From Holosporales bacterium (GTDB lineage: Bacteria > Pseudomonadota > Alphaproteobacteria > UBA3830 > JAIRMZ01): a stretch of 7,565 bases of DNA. The DNA lies in NCBI GenBank assembly GCA_031279495.1, contig JAITIJ010000026.1, positions 1 to 7,565 on the forward strand, given 5' to 3'. The notes under the pieces were generated by a model, which made no database searches, was not told the origin of the DNA, and worked only from the letters and a program-made list of their open reading frames with translations. The stretch's first letter is position 1; every line of letters starts with the position of its first letter. Positions 1 to 5,853 of the stretch are shown piece after piece. Position numbers and translations under genes: made by a program.

Positions 1-116
1 AGGCTTCTATAAAACCATGCAAGAGCCAATAACAGTACCGGCGTACCGTGGATAGGAGCAAATCCCAGGCCTGCTACACCGCCCCACAAAAAAGCGGCAA
101 GATAAGGGTGTTTCAT
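1..116 (-). CDS. lnt: Apolipoprotein N-acyltransferase, N-terminal fragment (cut by window edge)
   Basis: Only the first 38 codons are present; the gene runs off the left edge. The peptide starts MKHPYLAAFLWGGVAGLGFA and continues PIHGTPVLLLALAWFYRS. This is the first transmembrane hairpin of Lnt, where the family carries a small-residue helix, an (A/G)FAP(I/V) turn and a second hydrophobic helix. Lnt is an inner-membrane enzyme that adds the third acyl chain to the N-terminal cysteine of lipoproteins, using phospholipid as donor. The catalytic Glu-Lys-Cys part is outside the window. The ATG lies one base after the TAG of the corC-like gene and has no separate ribosome binding site, so translation is probably coupled. 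The order ybeY-corC-lnt is the usual alphaproteobacterial one and supports the call. Confidence 0.82.
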   Translation of the reverse strand, partial: MKHPYLAAFLWGGVAGLGFAPIHGTPVLLLALAWFYRS

Positions 117-117
117 A

Positions 118-981
118 CTATTGAGTAACGGTGCATACACGCGAGGTGGCGGACAGACGTATACCAACGCGCACAATATGCCGTGGATCGGCCTCCAGAA
201 CTTCGAAGATTATTCCCCCAGGATGATCTAGCAGCTCGCCTCGTTGAGGAATTTGTCCTGCCAGAAGGATAACAAGTCCGCCCAATGTATCTGCTTCTGG
301 TAGCTCTGTGCTGTCATCCTCTAAAGGCACACGCAGAGGAATTCCAAGCACTTTTTCGCACTCTGGTATAGAAAGCCTGGCATCCGCAATATATAGACCA
401 TCTGAACGACGTACGATAGTGGGAACACTGCCTTCTTCTTGAATGTCGCCAACCAATTCGCTAACAACATTTCTTAAAGTAATCAATCCATCGATTCCGC
501 CGAAGTCATCCACCACCATTACCATAGGATTCCCAGATGTTCTCAGTTGTACAAGCAGCTCCAACAATCCCATATTGGGCGCTATAAACGGGACAGGATG
601 CAGAATTGCGTTCACAGAAAAGGTCTCAGCGGTTTTGAAATATGGCAGTAAGTCTTTAGCACGAATAAGACCTGTTACATCATCCATTGTTTCTCGATAC
701 ACGGGAAACAAAGTACGCTTTGCCATTGAAACGGTCTGTATAACCTCTTCGAAAGAGGCCGTTTCTTGAATGCCAACGATCTCAGCTCTTGGCGTCATGA
801 CGTCAGCAGCTGTTAATTCTCCGAAATTGAGTACATTTAGAAAAAGCTGCTTTTCCTGGGGATCTAAAGGTGTAGAGGACGGTTCTTCCGTTTCGATAAG
901 CTCTTCCAGTACATCGCGCGTATCTTCTGTGTCTTTCGATAATTTAAACAAGCGTGCCAGAGCTCGCAGTTTATTTAGCAC
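118..981 (-). CDS. corC: CBS-domain CorC/TlyC (HlyC)-family protein
   Basis: A 287-residue cytoplasmic protein of normal family length. After a charged N-terminus (1-45) comes the family signature TAADVMTPRAEI (57-68), which opens the first CBS domain (about 62-115). The second CBS domain (about 125-180) ends in the hallmark VVDDFGGIDGLITLRNVVSE (156-175), followed by the C-terminal CorC_HlyC domain (about 190-277). Homologues are annotated as magnesium/cobalt efflux protein CorC or hemolysin C. The true role is poorly settled; CBS pairs usually bind adenine nucleotides, and linkage to ybeY and lnt is widely conserved. No membrane DUF21 domain is present, so this is the short form. The start is GTG at 981: a GGAG ribosome binding site (992-989) sits 7 nt upstream, 12 nt after the ybeY stop. 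The reading frame is intact. Confidence 0.92.
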   Translation of the reverse strand: MLNKLRALARLFKLSKDTEDTRDVLEELIETEEPSSTPLDPQEKQLFLNVLNFGELTAADVMTPRAEIVGIQETASFEEVIQTVSMAKRTLFPVYRETMDDVTGLIRAKDLLPYFKTAETFSVNAILHPVPFIAPNMGLLELLVQLRTSGNPMVMVVDDFGGIDGLITLRNVVSELVGDIQEEGSVPTIVRRSDGLYIADARLSIPECEKVLGIPLRVPLEDDSTELPEADTLGGLVILLAGQIPQRGELLDHPGGIIFEVLEADPRHIVRVGIRLSATSRVCTVTQ

Positions 982-993
982 GTTACTACTCCA

Positions 994-1587
994 TTAAATA
1001 ATATAGGGATCAGGAATGCTCATTGTGGCCAGGACTCGGCGCTCTAGCGCTTCCATTTCTTGCGCTTGCTGCGCGGTTTCATGATCAAACCCCACAAGAT
1101 GCAGTATGCCATGCAACAGAAGATGCAAACAATGATGTGCAAACGGTTTTTTCGCAGCTTCTGCCTCACGATAAATTGTTTCGTATGCCAAGATAACACT
1201 GCCTAAAAGAAGCGGGGTTCCATCTTCCTTATTTTTTAGGAAGTTATCTTCTTGCGCAAAAGAAAGGACATTTGTTGGCTTCTTTCTTTTTCGATAGCGT
1301 TCATTCAAAGAACACACTTCAGCATCGTCAGAAAAGATACACTCCAGAATAAATAAGTGATTTCCCGCTGAAATCGGAAGTATCTTATGCTGCAGCACGC
1401 ATGTAACAAGGTCGCGTATTGGCTGAAGAGGGGGCGCAGCACTCTTTCTCCACGCAGGAGAGAAGCATACATCAACTCTGAGTTGACTTGAAACTTCAAG
1501 AGACGTACAAAGAATGTCTTCCGCATAAAAAGACTCAGACGCTGCTCGCAGTGGCACCTTCACAGAATGTTCTGTGCTCATACACAT
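994..1587 (-). CDS. ybeY: YbeY endoribonuclease / 16S rRNA maturation factor
   Basis: A zinc-dependent RNase acting in 16S rRNA 3'-end processing and 70S quality control. The family zinc site H-x3-H-x5-H is complete in HGILHLVGFDH (residues 159-169 from the ATG at 1587). The conserved NERYRKRKKPTNVLSF stretch (95-110) and the C-terminal EMEALE...DPYI motif are also present. Homology to other YbeY proteins begins near residue 35 (LRVDVCFS), so about 30 N-terminal residues are extra. No ATG, GTG or TTG lies in frame close to that point, so the extension seems real unless a rare start is used. ATG 1587, ATG 1581 and an upstream TTG at 1590 are all possible, and none has a clear ribosome binding site. 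The family LGD(I/L)VI strand reads LGSVIL, with the Asp replaced by Ser. The corC-like gene follows 12 nt downstream. Identification is secure; the exact start is not. Confidence 0.94.
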   Translation of the reverse strand: MCMSTEHSVKVPLRAASESFYAEDILCTSLEVSSQLRVDVCFSPAWRKSAAPPLQPIRDLVTCVLQHKILPISAGNHLFILECIFSDDAEVCSLNERYRKRKKPTNVLSFAQEDNFLKNKEDGTPLLLGSVILAYETIYREAEAAKKPFAHHCLHLLLHGILHLVGFDHETAQQAQEMEALERRVLATMSIPDPYII

Positions 1588-1634
1588 CAATTATCGCTAC
1601 GACTAACCCACATTAAAAGGATTACTTGCGTAGA

Positions 1635-2780
1635 TCAACGAAGAGAAGGAAGAGCGCAAAGTGTGCAATGAGCATGGTCGCTATGCATTGTTTCTTTCAG
1701 ATATTTTAAAAATTCCTCTGCTTCGTTCAATAAAATTGTGCGCGTGTGCAGCTCTTTCAGCCTCTCGATAAAGGAAGAAAGTGAAAGAATCCCAGAAGAA
1801 ATAAGGAATGTCAGGCTCTTATGCGTTGTTTGTGCCATCTCCTGTTGCTCTTTTATCAGTAACGCCTCAAGCTTTTTGTCTTGTCCCGTACAGGCGAGTA
1901 AAAACCCTAGGTGTTGCAATGCCGCTTCTTTCAGTGGGGCATCATCTTTATTCAGCAAGGGTAACAGCACTTCTATGTTGCTGATAGCTTGAGGGTAGTC
2001 CTTCAGCAGGAGACACGCTCTAGTGGATAAGAGCAATGCTTCTCTGGTCTTAAAAGGCTCAAGAACTTTCAGTGCCTGTCTATATTCCTTCTGAGCCAAA
2101 AGAGCTTCTGCTTTTAGAAGGCAGAATACTTCCCTTTCGTCATTAGAAAGTATGTTGTTCGGGATTTTCCCCACAAGCTTCCAGAAAAGCGTGTATTTTT
2201 TGCGCTCAAGCAGAACCTTCAAAGCAAGGAGGAAGTTTTCTACTTTTTGCGCGGATGTAAGGGCTTGCCGAGCGGCCAGAATGTAGGCTTTCGTGGCACT
2301 GCATTTTAACCCTAAGAGCATAAAACGATTTCCGAAACACGTAAGTGTCTGTGCTTCTTCCGAGGCCTGCGTAAGAGAAGCCCAAAAAGTATGAAAAAGC
2401 TGCAGAGCGGCTAAAGGGTCCGCATGCTCTAATGCGTTGCGATCGAAAGATCTTTCGGTCTGAGCGTTGCTTAGAGCTATTTTTTGTTCTTGTTGTGCTT
2501 TCTGAGGAGCTACTTCAGCGGAAGATTGGGCAACAATTGCCGTATTATCTGTAGTATAGGGGGATGTCTGTGCACCTTGAGCCCTTTGTGACTGCGGAAA
2601 AGTGGTTTCGTGCGGAATTGGAACGCTTTTTGCAGCTTGCTGTGCAGAACCCTTACTATCAACAGGAAGGGTTCCCGGTAAAGAGGAAACATCACAAATG
2701 TCAGCGTAGAGGAAAGAAATGGGAAAGACCACTATGAAGATGAAGAGCGGCGCATGCAAGGAGGGGACTAGGAGAAACAT
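1635..2780 (-). CDS. Exported helical-repeat (TPR-like) protein of unknown function
   Basis: A 381-residue protein I do not recognise. Residues 1-26 look like a signal peptide: a hydrophobic core (FIFIVVFPISFLY) and a likely cleavage site after FLYA, before DICD. Residues 36-110 form a low-complexity linker rich in Gln, Ala, Ser and Thr. Residues 121-365 are almost entirely amphipathic helix with TPR/SEL1-like spacing, best seen at 216-275 (VFCLLKAEALLAQKEYRQAL, then ACLLLKDYPQAI). Cysteines are scattered and no catalytic motif is visible. A periplasmic or surface scaffold or adaptor role is inference from architecture. The ATG at 2780 is the only Met near the N-terminus; the only ribosome binding site candidate is a weak GAAGAG about 8 nt upstream. 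It precedes ybeY by 47 nt, where many alphaproteobacteria carry phoH. A 9-bp hairpin lies in its leader. Confidence 0.72.
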   Translation of the reverse strand: MFLLVPSLHAPLFIFIVVFPISFLYADICDVSSLPGTLPVDSKGSAQQAAKSVPIPHETTFPQSQRAQGAQTSPYTTDNTAIVAQSSAEVAPQKAQQEQKIALSNAQTERSFDRNALEHADPLAALQLFHTFWASLTQASEEAQTLTCFGNRFMLLGLKCSATKAYILAARQALTSAQKVENFLLALKVLLERKKYTLFWKLVGKIPNNILSNDEREVFCLLKAEALLAQKEYRQALKVLEPFKTREALLLSTRACLLLKDYPQAISNIEVLLPLLNKDDAPLKEAALQHLGFLLACTGQDKKLEALLIKEQQEMAQTTHKSLTFLISSGILSLSSFIERLKELHTRTILLNEAEEFLKYLKETMHSDHAHCTLCALPSLR

Positions 2781-2802
2781 GGCAACCGCTCTTCAAGCCA
2801 CG

Positions 2803-2826
2803 AGAAGAGAAGTTTGTTTCTCTTCT
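2803..2826 (-). promoter_or_regulatory. Perfect 9-bp inverted repeat in the leader of the TPR-like gene
   Basis: AGAAGAGAA (2803-2811) and TTCTCTTCT (2818-2826) are exact reverse complements around a 6-nt loop. The repeat lies 23-46 nt upstream of the ATG at 2780, so it would form a hairpin in that gene's 5' leader or serve as a dyad operator. No U-tract follows on either strand, so it is not a standard intrinsic terminator. The function is inferred from position only. Confidence 0.4.
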
Positions 2827-3482
2827 TAATTACAGTGTGCCAGTTGTTCGTTAATAAAGAGTAAAGAGAATGCGAAAAAACAGAAAAATGTGCTGTTTTT
2901 CTGAAGAACTCTATCTGGAGACGCGAATGAACTTAAAGAACAATGTTTGCAACGCAATGGACAATTGCAGAATGGTTTCTGGGGCATCTTTTAATGGGGC
3001 TTCCGTGGGTATCGGTCAGATACACATGGTTATGGCCTGTCTCTGTTCTGCAAATATTGGCTGTGAAAAGAGGGGTAAGAAGGAAACGTGGCATAAAGAA
3101 GATCTCTTTGCTTGCTTCATCCAGTAAGACCGCACAGCTACTCTCCTTACTTATATTGATGAAAGCTGCCTCCTTTCTACTTCGCCCCTGTCTTTGCTTT
3201 TTATCCTATTTTTTATCCTTTCGTATCGCGGGAAGGTCTAATATAATATCCAAAAAGGATATTGAATCTGAAGTGAAGTTTCTTTCGGAGGTTTCTACAA
3301 GTCTGGATGAGAATCCTTAATCATTCGGTTCCATAAGGATGTTCTTGATGGGGAACGTTTACCTTGCTTTTTGCGAGAAATGCTTCTACGAACAACTTTT
3401 ATCAAATAATTTTAGCAAAGTTTTTCGTTTAGATCTACATCGTTAAAAGAGCAATTGTTCCGGAACAGATATTTACCCTGTT
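2827..3482. other. Long intergenic stretch with two doubtful overlapping plus-strand open frames
   Basis: About 650 bases lie between the divergent 5' end of the TPR-like gene and the 3' end of hemW. Two plus-strand frames overlap here. One, at 2870-3127 (85 codons), has AAAGAG 8 nt before its ATG and encodes a Cys/Met-rich peptide. The other, at 2943-3320 (125 codons), lacks a ribosome binding site and encodes a Leu/Trp-rich peptide with two hydrophobic stretches (about residues 7-36 and 63-93). Neither resembles a family I know, and their mutual overlap means at most one is real. A 7-bp perfect inverted repeat with an AAAAA loop lies at 3245-3263. A weak long-loop inverted repeat lies at 3389-3427, and a 12-bp palindrome TGTTCCGGAACA lies at 3456-3467. 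The stretch may be a decayed gene, but no parent can be named. Confidence 0.3.
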
Positions 3483-4658
3483 TTAGATATTCAAATAGGA
3501 CACAATTCCGTCTATCAAAAGCCGTCCTTTTGGTGAAACCGCAATACCAGACTGCGTCTCGATCAAAATATTTTGCTCTCGCAAGATTCTTAGGTGTGAT
3601 GATGTCTGAAGGGCTCGAACAAGCTTTGTCCCGGCACTGTTCTCCAGTTGTTGCCATAGAACACCTTCTTTTACTCTTAGCCCCATTAATAGGTGTTCTA
3701 TAAGACGCTCTCTCGAAGAAAGGTAGTGCTTTGTTGCAAGGCCACCCTTATTTTTGTTTGCTGAGTTTTGCCATTCAGCTAGATTTGAAAATGCAGTAAG
3801 GGCCATATGTTTGCTTTTCTGGCTAATACGACTATGAGCTCCTGGCCCAATTCCTAGATAATCTTGATATCGCCAATAAGCTAGGTTGTGTTTGCAAGCG
3901 AATTGTTGTTTGCAGAAGTTGGATATTTCATAAGCGGTATATCCATTTTCTTCGGCCAGATGTAAGGTCAACTCTAGAAAATTTCCTGTTCGCGATGCCT
4001 TCGACCGTTCTGCGTGGCGTTTTATGAGCGTTCCTGGCTCAATAGTGAGTTCATACAGAGACAAATGCGGGCTATTAAGGGTGAAAATTTTTGCTAACTC
4101 CTTCTTCCACATTTGCAATGATTGTCCATGTCGCTTGTAAATGAAATCCAAATTGTAATTTATAAATTGATCTCTTGCCCAAGAAATAGCCTGCTGTGCG
4201 CATTCTAAAGAATGCGTCCGTCCTAAACGTGCCAAGTCAGTACTACTCAAAGCCTGAATCCCTAAAGAAAGACGGTTAATCCCTGCTTGAGAGAACGCTG
4301 CCAAACGATCGGGAGTTATGGTATCTGGATTAGCCTCTAACGTAATTTCTGTAGAAGAAAAATCAACGCGCCAAATAGTGCGAACGTACTCAATAAGGTG
4401 AGAAACAGAGGAAGGAGCAAGAAGCGAAGGTGTTCCTCCACCAAAAAAGATGGATTGAAGGACATAAGAAGAAACATGATTGCCCAAAATATGATGTACA
4501 TGCCACTCTAATGATGCGATTAAAGCGCGCACCCAAACTTCTTCCTCCTTGTCTGTAAAAAGAGGTACGGTAACACTGTTAAAAGCACAATAAGCACACT
4601 TCGATCGACAAAATGGCCAATGAAAATAAAGCGCTAATGGTAAAGGAGCGGAATCCAT
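3483..4658 (-). CDS. hemW: HemW, radical-SAM haem chaperone (HemN-like)
   Basis: A 391-residue protein of normal length. The radical-SAM cluster motif CxxxCxxC is FCRSKCAYCAF (C17, C21, C24). Phe26 replaces the fourth cysteine found in true HemN, which separates HemW from coproporphyrinogen oxidase. FFGGGTPS (71-78), TLEANPD (106-112), RLSLGIQAL (129-137) and the HemW signature HNLAYWRYQDYLGIGPGAHS (257-276) follow in order, with a winged-helix-like C-terminal domain (about 315-391). HemW binds haem and delivers it to respiratory proteins; it was formerly annotated as oxygen-independent coproporphyrinogen oxidase. The usual IY(G/A)xPGQ strand reads IYKRHGQS (173-180), an unusual variant. The start is ATG 4658 without a strong ribosome binding site; a candidate promoter is about 36 nt upstream. 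No downstream partner on the same strand is close. Upstream rdgB, common in alphaproteobacteria, is absent. Confidence 0.94.
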   Translation of the reverse strand: MDSAPLPLALYFHWPFCRSKCAYCAFNSVTVPLFTDKEEEVWVRALIASLEWHVHHILGNHVSSYVLQSIFFGGGTPSLLAPSSVSHLIEYVRTIWRVDFSSTEITLEANPDTITPDRLAAFSQAGINRLSLGIQALSSTDLARLGRTHSLECAQQAISWARDQFINYNLDFIYKRHGQSLQMWKKELAKIFTLNSPHLSLYELTIEPGTLIKRHAERSKASRTGNFLELTLHLAEENGYTAYEISNFCKQQFACKHNLAYWRYQDYLGIGPGAHSRISQKSKHMALTAFSNLAEWQNSANKNKGGLATKHYLSSRERLIEHLLMGLRVKEGVLWQQLENSAGTKLVRALQTSSHLRILREQNILIETQSGIAVSPKGRLLIDGIVSYLNI

Positions 4659-4693
4659 AAGCTGAAGCGTAGCAAGAGATCTCTCATTAGGCT

Positions 4694-4702
4694 ATTCTAG
4701 CA
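4694..4702 (-). promoter_or_regulatory. Candidate extended -10 promoter element for hemW
   Basis: On the minus strand this reads TGCTAGAAT: a TGn extension plus TAGAAT, 5 of 6 matches to TATAAT. It lies about 36 nt before the hemW ATG. The hexamer at the -35 distance (GATATT, 17 nt upstream) is poor, as is usual for extended -10 promoters. This is a prediction from sequence only. Confidence 0.3.
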
Positions 4703-5116
4703 CCTGAGTTTTTGGAAATATCGTTCGTCTCTTTCCTGAGCTTCTCTTTAAGGTTGTTGCACAGGAATATTTGCTGCAAGGCTTCCTTTCTAAATAGGAG
4801 ACGAAATGATGTGCGGGATGCGGGAAAATGCCAGATGGTGCAAAATGCGCAAAGATTTTCCACGGGTTTAGGGAAAAGAGAAGAAAAGCTTAAGCTCGTC
4901 AAACAAAAGAGGCTGATCGCGCCTTAATAGACGAAGCAAATAACACCCCTCACATCTAACCTTCCTATCTGCCCTCTGCAGAAAGATCTAAAGAACCGAG
5001 CGAAGTGCTACATGTCCTTAGAATACGTCCAAACCGAACAAAAGAATGCTCTTTGTAAAGAGTATTGCTCCTCCTCTCTTGATTTTCCCGGTATATTCCT
5101 TCCAAATAGAAGAAAC
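4703..5116. other. Intergenic stretch upstream of hemW and the tRNA
   Basis: About 410 bases separate the divergent hemW and tRNA-Pro. Open frames of 71 codons exist on both strands (4712-4927 plus, 4902-4687 minus), but they overlap each other, lack ribosome binding sites and resemble nothing known, so I do not call them. TATATT at 5092-5097 is placed like a -10 box for the tRNA, but no good -35 lies 16-18 nt before it. Confidence 0.4.
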
Positions 5117-5193
5117 CGGAGTGTAGCTCAGCCAGGTAGAGCACCGTCTTCGGGAGGCGGGGGCCGGAGGTCCGAATCCTCTCACTCCGACCA
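5117..5193 (+). tRNA. tRNA-Pro, anticodon CGG
   Basis: A complete 77-nt cloverleaf with encoded CCA. The acceptor CGGAGTG (5117-5123) pairs with CACTCCG (5183-5189), followed by A73 and CCA (5191-5193). The D-arm is GCTC/GAGC with loop AGCCAGGTA. The anticodon stem CCGTC/GGCGG encloses the loop TTCGGGA, with anticodon CGG at 5151-5153 reading CCG. The variable loop is GGGCC. The T-arm GGAGG/CCTCT encloses TCCGAAT (5171-5177). Proline identity is supported by A73, G37 and the overall match to bacterial tRNA-Pro. The T-loop is unusual: position 55 is C, where nearly all elongator tRNAs have U modified to pseudouridine. All stems are otherwise intact. No U-rich terminator follows; the rpmE promoter begins 2 nt later. 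Confidence 0.95.
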
Positions 5194-5194
5194 G

Positions 5195-5223
5195 TTGTTT
5201 CCTCGCAGCGTGATCTATATAAT
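5195..5223 (+). promoter_or_regulatory. Sigma70-like promoter of rpmE
   Basis: TTGTTT (5195-5200) and a perfect TATAAT (5218-5223) are separated by exactly 17 nt. The expected start is near 5230, giving a leader of about 30 nt before the rpmE ATG. The -35 box matches only its first three bases, but the -10 is consensus. The promoter starts right after the tRNA CCA, so rpmE need not depend on tRNA transcription. Confidence 0.6.
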
Positions 5224-5236
5224 GCAGCTTATATAG
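5215..5236 (+). promoter_or_regulatory. Perfect 8-bp inverted repeat overlapping the rpmE -10 box
   Basis: CTATATAA (5215-5222) and TTATATAG (5229-5236) are exact reverse complements around TGCAGC. The left arm contains most of the TATAAT box and the right arm spans the expected transcription start. The position suits a repressor operator. It could also fold as a hairpin in any transcript reading through from the tRNA. It ends 26 nt before the rpmE start codon. No U-tract follows, so it is not a standard terminator. Confidence 0.5.
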
Positions 5237-5262
5237 CCGTGGAAGAGTTGCAGGAGTTTTTT

Positions 5263-5490
5263 ATGAAAAAGGGAATCCACCCAGACTACCATGAGGTAAC
5301 GGTCATCATGACGGACGGTACTTCGTTTACAACGCGAACAACGTGGGGCAAAGCCGGCGATACGATGCGCCTTGATGTGGATCCAAAGTCTCACCCTGCA
5401 TGGACTGGCGTGCGTCAATTGCTTGATAGCGGAGGACAGTTAGCACGTTTCAAGAATCGGTACGAGAAGTTTGGCGTACGAACATCTTAG
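5263..5490 (+). CDS. rpmE: 50S ribosomal protein L31 (bL31, zinc-free form)
   Basis: A 75-residue structural protein of the large subunit that helps bridge it to the 30S head. The sequence starts MKKGIHPDYHEVTVIMTDGT and contains WGKAGDTMRLDVDPKSHPAW, then a (G)GQLARFKNRY tail, matching alphaproteobacterial L31. There are no cysteines at all, so this is the C-minus type without the CxxC zinc site; its regulation is unlikely to follow zinc replacement of the protein itself. The start is ATG 5263, with AGGAG (5252-5256) 6 nt upstream. A frame extending back to GTG 5239 would add eight residues not found in the family and is rejected. The promoter and an inverted repeat lie between it and the upstream tRNA-Pro. 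No convincing terminator is seen downstream. Confidence 0.96.
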   Translation: MKKGIHPDYHEVTVIMTDGTSFTTRTTWGKAGDTMRLDVDPKSHPAWTGVRQLLDSGGQLARFKNRYEKFGVRTS

Positions 5491-5853
5491 CTTGTCGACT
5501 CCTATACAGTCCAGGAGGAGAGGTTATTGTCTCATAATTAGCAAATTCCGTGGAGGATTCCATCTTCAGACGAACGACTGATATTTTGTGACACAAGTAA
5601 GCGCTATATGAACGCTTATGGTGGCTGTTATCTTGACGTTTTTCCGTTTTCTCCCTTTCAGTTTTATAATTACCGTGCCCTTTTGGCACAACAGTATAGA
5701 GTATGCAGAAGAAACGTTAATAAAGTCCTAGCAAACATTTTTGCAGACGTGAAAACAAGATTCTTCTTATAAAGACTTCAAGCTAGTGGAATCAGATTCT
5801 CTGCAGGAAGAATACCGCGGATGCGGCCTCTTCCTGGCAAAATAGACAGAGCA
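5491..5853. other. Intergenic stretch between rpmE and the broken secreted-protein gene
   Basis: About 360 bases at the convergent ends of rpmE (plus) and the broken gene (minus). Short inverted repeats occur at 5499-5517 (CTCCT/AGGAG), 5598-5618 (TAAGCG/CGCTTA) and 5674-5688 (GTGCC/GGCAC), none with a U-tract. A larger hairpin at 5804-5836 is listed separately. A plus-strand frame at 5608-5772 (54 codons from ATG) has no ribosome binding site and no recognisable product; I do not call it a gene. Confidence 0.4.
5804..5836 (-). other. Two-tier hairpin just past the stop of the broken gene
   Basis: CAGGAAGA (5804-5811) pairs perfectly with TCTTCCTG (5829-5836), and inside it CCGC (5815-5818) pairs with GCGG (5823-5826) across a GGAT loop. 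The two helices are separated by a small ATA/CC internal loop. It starts 18 nt after the minus-strand stop codon at 5854, where a 3'-end structure is expected. There is no U-tract on either strand, so intrinsic termination is doubtful; an RNA-stabilising or processing hairpin is possible. Confidence 0.4.

Noticed and set aside
443..997. Plus-strand open frames opposite corC
   Set aside because: They are antisense shadows of a well-identified CBS-domain gene with no signals of their own.
3456..3467. 12-bp palindrome TGTTCCGGAACA after the hemW stop
   Set aside because: It has no loop and no U-tract, and about two 12-bp palindromes are expected by chance in a window this size.
4687..4927. Overlapping 71-codon frames on both strands upstream of hemW
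   Set aside because: They are mutually antisense, lack ribosome binding sites, and do not resemble rdgB (the usual hemW neighbour) or any other family.
5239..5262. Upstream GTG extension of L31 by eight residues
   Set aside because: The L31 family starts at MKKGIHP, and AGGAG is ideally spaced for ATG 5263. The extension would bury the ribosome binding site inside the coding region.
5633..5670. TTGACG and TATAAT as a promoter
   Set aside because: The spacer is 26 nt, far beyond the 16-18 nt needed, and no gene follows.
5608..5772. 54-codon plus-strand frame after rpmE
   Set aside because: There is no ribosome binding site and no family resemblance, and the length is within chance expectation.
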